From an uncultured bacterium (GTDB lineage Bacteria > Cyanobacteriota > Vampirovibrionia > Gastranaerophilales > Gastranaerophilaceae), in the NCBI GenBank assembly GCA_902775025.1, contig CACYKP010000009.1, forward strand, positions 1-49,598: 49,598 nt of DNA. Reading direction: 5' to 3'. This document shows positions 17,139-25,122 of this stretch, one piece after another; position 1 is the first letter of the stretch, and the number at the start of each line of letters is the position of its first letter. A model generated the notes under the pieces. It was not told where the DNA came from, did no database searches, and worked only from the letters and a program-made list of their open reading frames with translations. Position numbers and translations under genes: made by a program.

Positions 17139-17879
17139 ATGACAACTTATTCATTTAAAGTTACAAAAGGCAGATACCAGCTTATGCTCTCAACAACCGA
17201 CAGGGATATGATTGTTGAGGAATTTGAAAAGTGGGTAAAGAGTATTTCGGATTATGTTCATAAAAATAAAGGACATGATGATTCTTCTCGTGCAAAAGTT
17301 CAAGCGGTTACAGAACGTGAATTGACTCAAAGGAAAATAGACGAAGAGCTTAAGCGCATTCCTAGACCTGAGCGTGTAGAAGAAGCTCCTGTTGTTGAAA
17401 AAAATGAGACAGAAAAGGATTTGGATGTAATATTTAATCAAGCAAAAGAAAAAGAAGAAGAAAATGTGCGTCCGACTATAGAAACAGAAAACGAAAATGT
17501 GCAAAATGTTTTTGATACAATTTTAGATCGTTCTATGCAAACTCCTCAAACAGAATTGTCATTCAAGCCAAATCCTTCAATTAAAAAGGATAATGCTTTT
17601 TTGAATTATATTAGCGGACGTAAGATAGAAAGAAAAATTGACTATCTTCTTATGACAGCTTATTATTTCACCCAATATGAACAAAAGCCAAGATTTACCC
17701 TCAAACAGCTTAATGCAAAATTAATGCAGAATGTTGCTATAATTTTAGATCATAGCGTTGTTCAAGAAGCGATTAATCGTGAGTATTTGGAATGCTTACC
17801 TGACTTAACAGGTGTTGTTGGTGCATCCGAATACAGACTCACTGCCTATGGTGAAAAAATACTGCTTGAAGAGGGTTAG
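17139..17879 (+). CDS. Hypothetical protein with N-terminal small domain and C-terminal winged-helix-like region, 246 aa
   Basis: I do not recognise the family. Residues 1-40 match the 42-aa protein just upstream. Residues about 50-150 are a charged, acidic, low-complexity linker. Residues about 150-245 look like a compact helical domain: ERKIDYLLMTAYYFTQYEQKPRFTLKQLNAKL, then VVQEAINREYLECLP, then YRLTAYGEKILLEEG. This resembles a winged helix with a C-terminal beta hairpin. The start has no good Shine-Dalgarno, so it probably depends on translation of the gene 8 nt upstream. It is convergent with the XRE gene, with only 3 nt between the stops. Confidence 0.75.
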   Translation: MTTYSFKVTKGRYQLMLSTTDRDMIVEEFEKWVKSISDYVHKNKGHDDSSRAKVQAVTERELTQRKIDEELKRIPRPERVEEAPVVEKNETEKDLDVIFNQAKEKEEENVRPTIETENENVQNVFDTILDRSMQTPQTELSFKPNPSIKKDNAFLNYISGRKIERKIDYLLMTAYYFTQYEQKPRFTLKQLNAKLMQNVAIILDHSVVQEAINREYLECLPDLTGVVGASEYRLTAYGEKILLEEG

Positions 17880-17882
17880 AGG

Positions 17883-18161
17883 TTAGTCAAAGTCAGTAAA
17901 AGAAAAATCTTTTCCTAATTTTTCGCAAAGCTCTTTTAACAATTCCCAAGGCTCCATGTTTAAACCTTCTGCGATTTTACAAAATGTAGATAAATTAATA
18001 TTTTTACGTAATCCTCGTTCAATATCTCTCCAACTGGATTTAGCAATTGAACTTTCGGCTGATGCTAAATACATTGATTTATTACTAATTCTGCGCCTTT
18101 TTGCAATTACTTCCGATAAGGCTTTCATATATTTACTATCTACTTTTTGTTTTTCTTGCAT
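17883..18161 (-). CDS. XRE-family helix-turn-helix regulator, 92 aa
   Basis: This is a Cro/C1-type HTH protein. The central part (about residues 26-75) reads SNKSMYLASAESSIAKSSWRDIERGLRKNINLSTFCKIAEGLNMEPWELL, with the usual recognition helix followed by the LSTFCKIAEGL helix. It has no second domain, so it acts as a small dimeric DNA binder. It is divergent from the HAD-like gene across an 82-bp gap with a 22-bp palindrome exactly in the middle, a good candidate for its own operator. A TAAAAT hexamer lies 7 nt before the ATG and there is no Shine-Dalgarno, so the message may be leaderless. A phage or toxin-antitoxin origin is possible but unsupported. Confidence 0.88.
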   Translation of the reverse strand: MQEKQKVDSKYMKALSEVIAKRRRISNKSMYLASAESSIAKSSWRDIERGLRKNINLSTFCKIAEGLNMEPWELLKELCEKLGKDFSFTDFD

Positions 18162-18191
18162 ATAATTAATTTTATTGCTATATTTGGATTG

Positions 18192-18213
18192 ATAGGACTG
18201 TGTACAGTCCTAT
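18192..18213. promoter_or_regulatory. 22-bp palindrome, candidate operator
   Basis: ATAGGACTGT-GT-ACAGTCCTAT is a perfect inverted repeat with 10-bp arms and a 2-bp centre. It is 30 nt from the start codon on each side of the XRE/HAD divergent gap, as expected for a dimeric HTH repressor acting on both promoters. There is no T-run, so a terminator is unlikely. Confidence 0.65.
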
Positions 18214-18243
18214 TGTAAAAACAAATATTTTTGAGATTAAAAT

Positions 18244-18573
18244 ATGAAGAAAACTATACTTATAGATTTAGATGGGGTTTTGAATACTTATAGCGGAAAT
18301 TTCGACAAAGATTTGATTCCTCCGATTAGAGAAGGGGCATTTGAATTTTTACAAAATTTATCAAAAGATTATCAAATAAAACTTTTTACGACAAGAAATA
18401 AATTATTAGCTTCAAAGTGGATTATAGATAATAAATTGTCAGACTATATTGACGATGTTACAAACACAAAAGAACTATGCTATTTATATATAGATGACAG
18501 ATGTATAAATTTTAACGGAAATTATAAAGATTTAACAAATCAAATTGAGCAATTTAAGGTATGGTATAAATAA
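18244..18573 (+). CDS. Small HAD-superfamily phosphatase (5'-nucleotidase-like)
   Basis: This is a 109-residue minimal HAD domain with no cap insertion. Motif I is DLDGVL at residues 8-13 (nucleophile Asp8, acid/base Asp10), motif II is FTTR near 59, a Lys follows in SKWIID, and motif IV is LYIDDRCINF near 86-95. Such proteins are magnesium-dependent phosphohydrolases. The natural substrate is unknown. The start is the ATG after a purine-poor stretch with no clear Shine-Dalgarno. It is divergent from the XRE gene around a palindrome, so it is probably under that regulator. Confidence 0.8.
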   Translation: MKKTILIDLDGVLNTYSGNFDKDLIPPIREGAFEFLQNLSKDYQIKLFTTRNKLLASKWIIDNKLSDYIDDVTNTKELCYLYIDDRCINFNGNYKDLTNQIEQFKVWYK

Positions 18574-18576
18574 CTT

Positions 18577-19107
18577 TTAGACTTCAATATATCCTATGTA
18601 CGGCAGGTTTCTATAGTGTCCGTCAATATCTAAACCGTATCCGACAAGGTATTTGTCATCGACTTCAAAACAATAATAGTCTGCTTCAATATTTGCTTCA
18701 CGTTTAATTTTTTTGTCTAAAAGCGCACAGAATTTAATATCTTTAAATTTAAAATTGTGGTTTAAAAAATCCATCAAAAATTTTGCGGTATGTCCTGTAT
18801 CAATAATATCTTCAATGATTAAAACGTTCTTATCATTCAAGTCGGGAAGTTTTATATCAACGGCATTAACTTTACCGCTAGAGGTTGTTCCGGAACCATA
18901 ACTTGAAAGTCTTATAAATTCCATTTTAACGGGCATTTTCAGAAGTTTTGCTAAATCTGTGAAAAACATTACCGAGCCTTTCAAAACACAGATGAGATAT
19001 ACTTCTTGGTTTTTATATCTTTCATTCAAAACATTCGCAAGTTTTTTGATACCGTTTTGAATTTCTTCTTCTGACAATAATGGTTTTATATCACTTTCAT
19101 TAATCAT
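18577..19107 (-). CDS. hpt: Hypoxanthine phosphoribosyltransferase
   Basis: This 176-residue type I phosphoribosyltransferase converts hypoxanthine or guanine and PRPP to IMP or GMP. The PRPP-binding loop is VLIIEDIIDTGHT, the flexible-loop segment is RLSSYGSGTTSSG, and a purine-binding C-terminal part DDKYLVGYGLDIDGHYRNLPYIG is intact. The length is normal. The ATG follows GGAGTCCC. It is the last gene of a tight minus-strand operon, 10 nt after tilS; the tilS-hpt order is common in bacteria. Confidence 0.96.
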   Translation of the reverse strand: MINESDIKPLLSEEEIQNGIKKLANVLNERYKNQEVYLICVLKGSVMFFTDLAKLLKMPVKMEFIRLSSYGSGTTSSGKVNAVDIKLPDLNDKNVLIIEDIIDTGHTAKFLMDFLNHNFKFKDIKFCALLDKKIKREANIEADYYCFEVDDKYLVGYGLDIDGHYRNLPYIGYIEV

Positions 19108-19117
19108 TTGGGACTCC

Positions 19118-20461
19118 TTAACTAAATTCTATAACATGCGAAGGTGAAGTTTTAACTCCGATTTTGTCGCTAAGTCCTACTCCAGTTACCCATAGAACTT
19201 CTTTATCATTACACAGAAGCGGAATATTATCTCTGTGGTGTTTTGAAACACCTTTACCGTTTAAATATTTTTTTAATTTCATTGACCCCTTCATTCCTAA
19301 AGGCGTAATAATATCGCCGTCTTTCCTTGTTCTTAGGATAAGAGGAAACTCTTGTTCTGTAATATCAACGTATGCAAAGGTAGCCGTAGAATTAGGGAAC
19401 ACAAATAGCTTGCTTTTATCGTATTTTTTAATTGTAAAAGTTTTGTTTCCGAATGTATAGCTGCCTTCTTTGCTTATTTCAACAGATATCTGTTTTGTCT
19501 GTTTAACTTCATTTTTGCGTGGTATGGTTTCAATAGTTTTATTATCCGTATAAAGCCATAAAGCAGTTGTTAATGATAATGTGCTTCCATTTTTTTTATT
19601 CATATTAGCATCGACAAATTCAAACACTTCATTTATTTTTTTTGAATCATAATCTAAACCAAGCATTTGTACGTATTCATATAATATTCTTCTTTTAATA
19701 GCATTAGATAGTTTTTTAAATTCGTCAACTATTATTGCATTACCGTTAAAAACAACCGGTCTTAACGTATCCAAATATTCTTCAATTATTTCATTATCAT
19801 TAGTTGCGTTTTCAGCTAAAATGTTCAAAGCATCTTTAACTTCGGGATTAACTTTTTCAAGATTAGGAATAACATCCAATCGAAGGAAGTTTCTTTTGTA
19901 TGTTGTGTCAGAGTTTGACGAATCGTTATTCGGGGTTAAGTTATTATCTTTGCAGTATTGCAAAATTTCGCTTCTGTACGTTTTTAAAAGAGGGCGGTAA
20001 AAATATTTTCTTTTTTGTGCAATACCTCTTAAACCGATAATACCTGTTCCTTTGATAATTCTATACAGAACAGTTTCTGCGTTATCGTCTTTATTATGTG
20101 CCGTAAATACGGCATCAGCGTCATATTCTTCATAAGCTTCTTCAAAAAATTGATATCTTGCAATTCTCGCATCGTTTTCTGTTTTTCTCAAATCGGGTGA
20201 AGCGGTTTTTGTATAAAATTCAAATCCTCTTGATGCTGCAAAAATTCTGCATATTTCTTGCTCCTTTAGAGATTCTTCTCCTCTCCAATTGTGGTTAAAA
20301 TGTGCAGCTACCACATCAAAGTCAAAGAATTCAGGCATATCTTTGATTTTTGATAGAATATCCAAAAGACACATAGAATCATAACCGCCTGAAAATCCAA
20401 CTATAACGGTTTTGTCTTGCAAATTATTTTCTTTTAAAAATTTTACAATTCTATCTATCAT
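19118..20461 (-). CDS. tilS: tRNA(Ile)-lysidine synthase
   Basis: The 447-residue protein carries the PP-loop SGGYDS at residues 24-29 in the N-terminal ATP-pyrophosphatase domain, then AAHFNHNWRGEES and FTAHNKDDNAETVLYR, both typical of TilS. A C-terminal TilS domain follows (LILRTRKDGDIITPLGMKGSMKLKKYL). The enzyme puts lysidine on C34 of tRNA-Ile(CAU) so that it reads AUA, which is essential. The start overlaps the end of the Clp_N gene by 11 nt, so translation is coupled. A Tyr replaces the usual variable residue in SGG-x-DS, which should not matter. Confidence 0.96.
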   Translation of the reverse strand: MIDRIVKFLKENNLQDKTVIVGFSGGYDSMCLLDILSKIKDMPEFFDFDVVAAHFNHNWRGEESLKEQEICRIFAASRGFEFYTKTASPDLRKTENDARIARYQFFEEAYEEYDADAVFTAHNKDDNAETVLYRIIKGTGIIGLRGIAQKRKYFYRPLLKTYRSEILQYCKDNNLTPNNDSSNSDTTYKRNFLRLDVIPNLEKVNPEVKDALNILAENATNDNEIIEEYLDTLRPVVFNGNAIIVDEFKKLSNAIKRRILYEYVQMLGLDYDSKKINEVFEFVDANMNKKNGSTLSLTTALWLYTDNKTIETIPRKNEVKQTKQISVEISKEGSYTFGNKTFTIKKYDKSKLFVFPNSTATFAYVDITEQEFPLILRTRKDGDIITPLGMKGSMKLKKYLNGKGVSKHHRDNIPLLCNDKEVLWVTGVGLSDKIGVKTSPSHVIEFS

Positions 20462-21785
20462 TTTTTATGCCGTGTCTAATTTCTACAGCATCTACACCCA
20501 ATTGGTCTAATGCTTTCATACCTAGTGAATTTGGTTCGTCTAATATTGCAAGAAGTAAGTCTGAGGCTTCTATTTTTTGTTTATTATTTTTCTTAGCTGA
20601 TAACCACGCCCTTTCAAGCACTCGTTTCGCTCTTGGAGTAAAGGTTATATCATTATCAAAATATTCATCACCGTATCCGACAAGGTTTTCTACTACAAGT
20701 CTTGCATCCTTCATTGTTATCTCTAAATCATTCAAAACTTCAAAAGCTTTACTTGTTCCTTCTGCTATAATGCCCAGCAGAAACATTTCTGTTCCGACTA
20801 CATTTCTCCCGATTCTTCTTGCTTCTTCTTTTGCATACTTCATTATAGAAAGTGTTTCAGGCATTTGTTTTTCTATCGGTTTTAAAATATCCTCAGACAT
20901 ACTTTCAGAATCAATGCCTAGTTCTTTAATAATATCATATGCAATGCCTTTTTTGTTTTTGACTAAACTCAATATTATATGTTCAGGTGTAATCTCTGAT
21001 GAACCTAATTCTTTAGCTATTTGAAATGCATTATTCATCATCAAAAATGCATTCGGCGTAAAAATGATTTTTTTCCCCTCGTATTCTGATTGTCTTGATT
21101 GTTGTTCTGCTAGTTTTGCCTCAAATGTTTCAGTATTTAAACCGTATTTATTAACGGTTCTTACTAAATCAGAATCGGGGGTTTCCAGTATGGAAGAAAC
21201 TATTTGCTCAGTGCCTAAAATCTCATATCCTTTTGCAGATAATTTTGAAACAGCTCTATCGAAAACACCTGAAAGTGCTTCTCCTTCATAGACGGATTCA
21301 AAATCACTTTTTATGGTTTCATCCTCTGTTTCAGGATGTTCAAGGCGTTTAATTTTTCTTTGAACAAGTTTTGTCAAAATATCACGAGAAGCATAATAAT
21401 CAAAATTAAATTTATCTAAAATAGCTTGAATATTTGAGTTTTTATCAGTTATAACAGCTAAAAACAGATGTTCAAATAAGATGTTATTATTTCCTGATTT
21501 GCCTGCCAAATCTAATGTATGTTTTAAAATTTCTTTGCTTTCATTATCAAAGGTTATATTTTCATATCTTTTAGAACTTGTTTGGACATATTTAGCTATT
21601 TCAGGTTGTAATCTTGCTGCGGATATTCCGTACATTCTGAAAAGTTTTAGAGAAACACCTTTAGCTTCATTTACTAAAGCCAACAACAGATGCTCAGGAG
21701 ATACTTTTAAACAACCCATTACACCGGCAAGTCGTTGACTTTCGGATACTACATTTAATGCTCTTTCGGTAAACCTTTCAAACAA
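20451..21785 (-). CDS. Clp N-domain protein lacking AAA+ modules, 444 aa
   Basis: The start (FERFTERALNVVSESQRLAG) and the SPEHLLLALVNEAKG motif are those of the ClpC/ClpA N-terminal domain. Three such Clp_N repeats follow one another (about residues 1-145, 165-290 and 295-440; later copies ITPEHIILSLVKNKKG and GTEMFLLGIIAEGTS). There is no Walker A or B motif, so this is not an unfoldase. Clp N domains bind adaptors and substrates, so a scaffold or adaptor role is an inference. The start is TTG at 21785, supported by GAGGAAG 9 nt upstream and by the typical N-terminus. It lies in an operon between DUF1292 and tilS. Confidence 0.85.
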   Translation of the reverse strand: MFERFTERALNVVSESQRLAGVMGCLKVSPEHLLLALVNEAKGVSLKLFRMYGISAARLQPEIAKYVQTSSKRYENITFDNESKEILKHTLDLAGKSGNNNILFEHLFLAVITDKNSNIQAILDKFNFDYYASRDILTKLVQRKIKRLEHPETEDETIKSDFESVYEGEALSGVFDRAVSKLSAKGYEILGTEQIVSSILETPDSDLVRTVNKYGLNTETFEAKLAEQQSRQSEYEGKKIIFTPNAFLMMNNAFQIAKELGSSEITPEHIILSLVKNKKGIAYDIIKELGIDSESMSEDILKPIEKQMPETLSIMKYAKEEARRIGRNVVGTEMFLLGIIAEGTSKAFEVLNDLEITMKDARLVVENLVGYGDEYFDNDITFTPRAKRVLERAWLSAKKNNKQKIEASDLLLAILDEPNSLGMKALDQLGVDAVEIRHGIKNDR

Positions 21786-21787
21786 AA

Positions 21788-22081
21788 CTATTCTTCCTCG
21801 TCTTCGTCTTCAAATTCTTCTTCAAGAGATTTAACATAATCACAAACTCTGTTAAATTCATCTTCATCTTCAATTGTTTGGAAGTGGGCATTATCTTCAT
21901 CATCTTCAACATATTCCATAACAATAACTTCAGTATCTTCATCTTCTTCGCCCAAAGGAATAAGAAGAGCATAAGTTTTTTCTTCAAAATCTATAACATC
22001 ATAGATTTCACATTTAATAACGCTGCCATCTTCCCAAAGTACTTCAACGTACTGGATGTCTTCATTTTGTTCTTCACTCAT
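21788..22081 (-). CDS. DUF1292 (YrzB-like) protein
   Basis: This 97-residue acidic protein shows the DUF1292 pattern: a beta-rich core (VEVLWEDGSVIKCEIYDVIDFEEKTYALLIPLGEEDEDTEVIVMEY) and a C-terminal helix with an Asp/Glu tail. Members are widespread in Firmicutes next to ruvX, as here (3 nt after ruvX). Their function is not established. The acidic tail is longer than usual. The next gene starts 2 nt beyond its stop. Confidence 0.9.
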   Translation of the reverse strand: MSEEQNEDIQYVEVLWEDGSVIKCEIYDVIDFEEKTYALLIPLGEEDEDTEVIVMEYVEDDEDNAHFQTIEDEDEFNRVCDYVKSLEEEFEDEDEEE

Positions 22082-22084
22082 AAT

Positions 22085-22483
22085 TTACCGTCCTAAATAT
22101 TGTTCAAGTATTACACAGGCACTTTCCATATCCACAAGTCCCTTATTTTTTCTAAAATCAACTTTTCTTGCCCTAAGCCGTTCTTCAGCTTCTTCGGAAG
22201 TTAGTCTTTCATCTTCCATTATTATATCAAAACCAACAATTTTTTGTGAAAAATTTATACAATCTTGTCCTTGAAATCCGATGGAGTCATCCATATTTTT
22301 TGGTAGTCCTACAACAATTTTTTCAACGTGGTTTTCTTTGGCTATTTTGGTAATTTCTTCCAGAGCTTTTGCTTCCGGCTGTCTGGGAATTGTAGAATGA
22401 GCAATTGCTATAACATGTAAAAAATCGCTAAGAGCAATTCCGATACGTTTTGTACCTACATCAAGTGCCATTATTTTATACAT
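22085..22483 (-). CDS. ruvX: Putative pre-16S rRNA / Holliday-junction nuclease YqgF (RuvX)
   Basis: The 132-residue RNase H-like fold shows ALDVGTKRIGIALSD at the N-terminus (catalytic Asp), VVGLPKNMDD, then DERLTSEEAEERL, and finally DMESACVILEQYL with the last catalytic Asp. These match YqgF/RuvX, which matures the 5' end of 16S rRNA. The first ATG at 22483 overlaps the upstream gene by 8 nt; an ATG at 22471 is an alternative start. The length is normal. Confidence 0.95.
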   Translation of the reverse strand: MYKIMALDVGTKRIGIALSDFLHVIAIAHSTIPRQPEAKALEEITKIAKENHVEKIVVGLPKNMDDSIGFQGQDCINFSQKIVGFDIIMEDERLTSEEAEERLRARKVDFRKNKGLVDMESACVILEQYLGR

Positions 22484-24077
22484 TATTATCTACCCATCTG
22501 GCTTCTATACTTGATATGATTAAATCCAATTGGAGCAATTTAAACTCGTCGCCCTTGTTCTCTTGTTTTTGTGAGTTAAAGGTACCGGTGGTTTTTTGTT
22601 TGTTTTTAATTACGTATCTTAAGCCTACATAATATTCGTAAATGCTCTTTCTGATTATATTAGTTAAGAATTGATAATTTGTTCCTAAAGAATAGAATAC
22701 TTGTGCAAGTTCTATATCGCCTTTAGTATATCTTAAGTATGCTGCGATATTGAATGAAACGAGTTTATATGCAAGCTCGGGTGCAGTATAAATTTCATCA
22801 TAATGATCCGCAATAAATTTATCCAAGTCAACCTGAAAGTTATTCTTTTTATATTCTTGAGACAGTTTTGTAATAAACATTCCAAAAGTATCTGATGTTA
22901 TTTCGTCAAAGAACCAATTTTGAACATAATCGCTTAAGCATAATTTATCAATATCTTTTTGATTAAGTTCTTTTTTTTCTATATCAAGTTCCGGCTTTTC
23001 CGCATCTATATCAAGTAATATACTTTGCCAGCAAATATACTCATAAGGAATTTGTTCGTCATTAATATGAGAATTCTCTTCTGCTTCATTTAGAATATAC
23101 TTCATAACTTCAGGCTTGATTTCGTATCTTTCCTGATAGTTATAGAATTTGTCTACAACTCTGTTAAAGTCTTGTTCTGTCATTGTGTGGAAGCCAAAAG
23201 AATCTAAAATTCCGTATCTTGGATTTATAACCATTGCAAGGAATTGTAATGATTTGTTTTCTCTTTTCCTTGAGAATATTATTGCCATATTTCCGTGTCC
23301 GTCAGGGAAAGAAATGTATGTTTTATATGGTTTTGATTCTTTTAGGATTGCTTTATAAAATTCATCAGTTTTATCAACTCTTATTCCTGACATTTTAAGT
23401 TCGGAAAGTGCTTTATTAATTCTTGAATGCAAATTTTTAGGCGCAAAAGACTTGGCATTTTCTAAAGCGTGATAAGCCAATTGCGATTTCGAACGTCCTA
23501 AAATTTCAAGTGCAGTATATCCGACTTCTGTGTCGATATAATATAAAAATACAGGAATTAAAATATTTGCAAGGCTATCGTAGGCGTAATCTTCTTCCAA
23601 TGATTTAATTAATGCAATTTTATCATCATCTGAAATTGCAGTAAGAAAGTCCATGAAGTCTATTTGCGCTTCCGGATTCATTATAGCTGTTTCTAAAAGC
23701 TGCTTTGTCTCTTCGTTAATAAGTTCATTAAACTGTTCAAAATATCCGCTTATTACGTCATATTCAACTTTGTTGCCCAAATCCTTTAGCATATTAAACG
23801 CAACCATCTTAACATGGTCATTGTATTCGGGTGCTTTTATGACATTCCAAAGTTCATCAGAAAGCATATCTTTATCAATAAGTTCTGTTAGAAGCCAGCA
23901 TACAAGCATTGCTTTTTGCTCAGGTGCCGTAATCAATTCTCTTATTAAAATATCAAGCACGGCTTTTTTATCTTCAATTTTTCTCAAATCTGTAAGAAGG
24001 GCAGTGTCAGGTTTTGGTGAAGTTGCTAGTGCTGAAAGTGTTGCAAGTATCTCTGCCTTTATTTGAAGCTTATTCAT
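22476..24077 (-). CDS. HEAT-repeat-like helical protein, 533 aa
   Basis: I have no named family for this protein. Residues about 1-215 consist of paired helices like HEAT repeats (DKKAVLDILIRELITAPEQKAMLVCWLLTEL; DHVKMVAFNMLKDLGN; SLANILIPVFLYYIDTEVGYTALEILGRS). A central alpha/beta part follows (YKTYISFPDGHGNMAIIFSRKRENKSLQFLAMVINPRYGILDSFGF), then a helical C-terminus. There is no signal or membrane segment. It is the first gene of the ruvX-DUF1292-clp_N-tilS-hpt operon, with its ATG after AGAGGAAT. Similar proteins are found next to YqgF in related genomes in my recollection, which I cannot check. Confidence 0.75.
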   Translation of the reverse strand: MNKLQIKAEILATLSALATSPKPDTALLTDLRKIEDKKAVLDILIRELITAPEQKAMLVCWLLTELIDKDMLSDELWNVIKAPEYNDHVKMVAFNMLKDLGNKVEYDVISGYFEQFNELINEETKQLLETAIMNPEAQIDFMDFLTAISDDDKIALIKSLEEDYAYDSLANILIPVFLYYIDTEVGYTALEILGRSKSQLAYHALENAKSFAPKNLHSRINKALSELKMSGIRVDKTDEFYKAILKESKPYKTYISFPDGHGNMAIIFSRKRENKSLQFLAMVINPRYGILDSFGFHTMTEQDFNRVVDKFYNYQERYEIKPEVMKYILNEAEENSHINDEQIPYEYICWQSILLDIDAEKPELDIEKKELNQKDIDKLCLSDYVQNWFFDEITSDTFGMFITKLSQEYKKNNFQVDLDKFIADHYDEIYTAPELAYKLVSFNIAAYLRYTKGDIELAQVFYSLGTNYQFLTNIIRKSIYEYYVGLRYVIKNKQKTTGTFNSQKQENKGDEFKLLQLDLIISSIEARWVDNNV

Positions 24078-24156
24078 ATAATTCCTCTAATATTTAGTAA
24101 ACGGACTTTTGCTACTTTGATTTTAGCCTAAAACGTACATTATGTAAAGAATATTG

Positions 24157-25122
24157 TTATATTTGTTTTTTGCTTAGTACAAACTTTATACCCAATATTG
24201 TCAATATTTTGATTTTAGTTTTTCCTTCGTATTTATTTTTAATGGAAAATATTTTATCTTTCAAGGCCTCCTTCGGTTCTTCTGAATTTTCATAATCTTT
24301 CAGCAGTTCATCATAAATAGTTGTAAGTTTTGCATACTTCCACCATTTGTCTTTAAATTTATTACCACACCCTTTGAAGGCAGGTTTTAAGCCTGTCAGA
24401 TGAACAATTACAGGATTTTCTTTTGCATTCAAATAATTAACTTCATCTTGTTCCTCATGCTCATAATATCCGCCTCTCCACCAAGTATCCATAAAATTGA
24501 ATTTAGGGTGAAGGACTACCTTTTTTTCGTCAGCAACTTTATTAATTGAATCCTGATCGCAAAATTCAATAATTTTAGCATTATTCTTGGCAAAATCTAC
24601 AATTTTTTCAAAAAAGTTTTCTTGCCTGCAAAATTCAGCATTTAGCAAAAGCATACCGGAGTTCACATAAACACCTGATGTCATATTTAATCTTTTGCAG
24701 TATTTATCAACTCCCCAGACATCCTTGACACCTGCCAAATACTTTCCGTCAAGATTTGCGCTAAAAAGCTCCGACAAATCTCCTAAAATAAGAGTATCGC
24801 AATCAAGGTATAAAATCTTATCTAAATCCGCACACATATCAGGAAGTTTAATTCTAAACCATGCCTGCACTGTTACCCAATGAGAAAGGGGCAGGGATTT
24901 AAAGATATTTTCATCAACTTGCAAAAAGCGTAATTTACAGTTTTTAAAAGGAAGTGTCTGACCTACATTATTTAATTTTGAAATACTTTCATTAGTCAGC
25001 TTAGAATAAATTATTATAAACTCTATTTCGTGTTCTTTATTATTCTCAATCGCACTAATCATAGATACTATTGTTTGATTTATATATTTATCATCAGGTG
25101 CATAAGCAATATTAAACTTCAT
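24157..25122 (-). CDS. Family 8 glycosyltransferase (LgtC-like)
   Basis: The 321-residue GT-A enzyme starts with MKFNIAYAPDDKYINQTIVSM, has the metal-binding DxD as DCD at residues 107-109 (KILYLDCDTLILGD), then YVNSGMLLLN and QDSINKV, and a late HLTGLKPAF segment near the donor site. These are typical of GT8 galactosyl/glucosyltransferases that extend lipooligosaccharide cores. The TAA of the upstream glycosyltransferase overlaps its ATG (TAATG), so the two are translationally coupled. It is cytoplasmic. Confidence 0.92.
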   Translation of the reverse strand: MKFNIAYAPDDKYINQTIVSMISAIENNKEHEIEFIIIYSKLTNESISKLNNVGQTLPFKNCKLRFLQVDENIFKSLPLSHWVTVQAWFRIKLPDMCADLDKILYLDCDTLILGDLSELFSANLDGKYLAGVKDVWGVDKYCKRLNMTSGVYVNSGMLLLNAEFCRQENFFEKIVDFAKNNAKIIEFCDQDSINKVADEKKVVLHPKFNFMDTWWRGGYYEHEEQDEVNYLNAKENPVIVHLTGLKPAFKGCGNKFKDKWWKYAKLTTIYDELLKDYENSEEPKEALKDKIFSIKNKYEGKTKIKILTILGIKFVLSKKQI

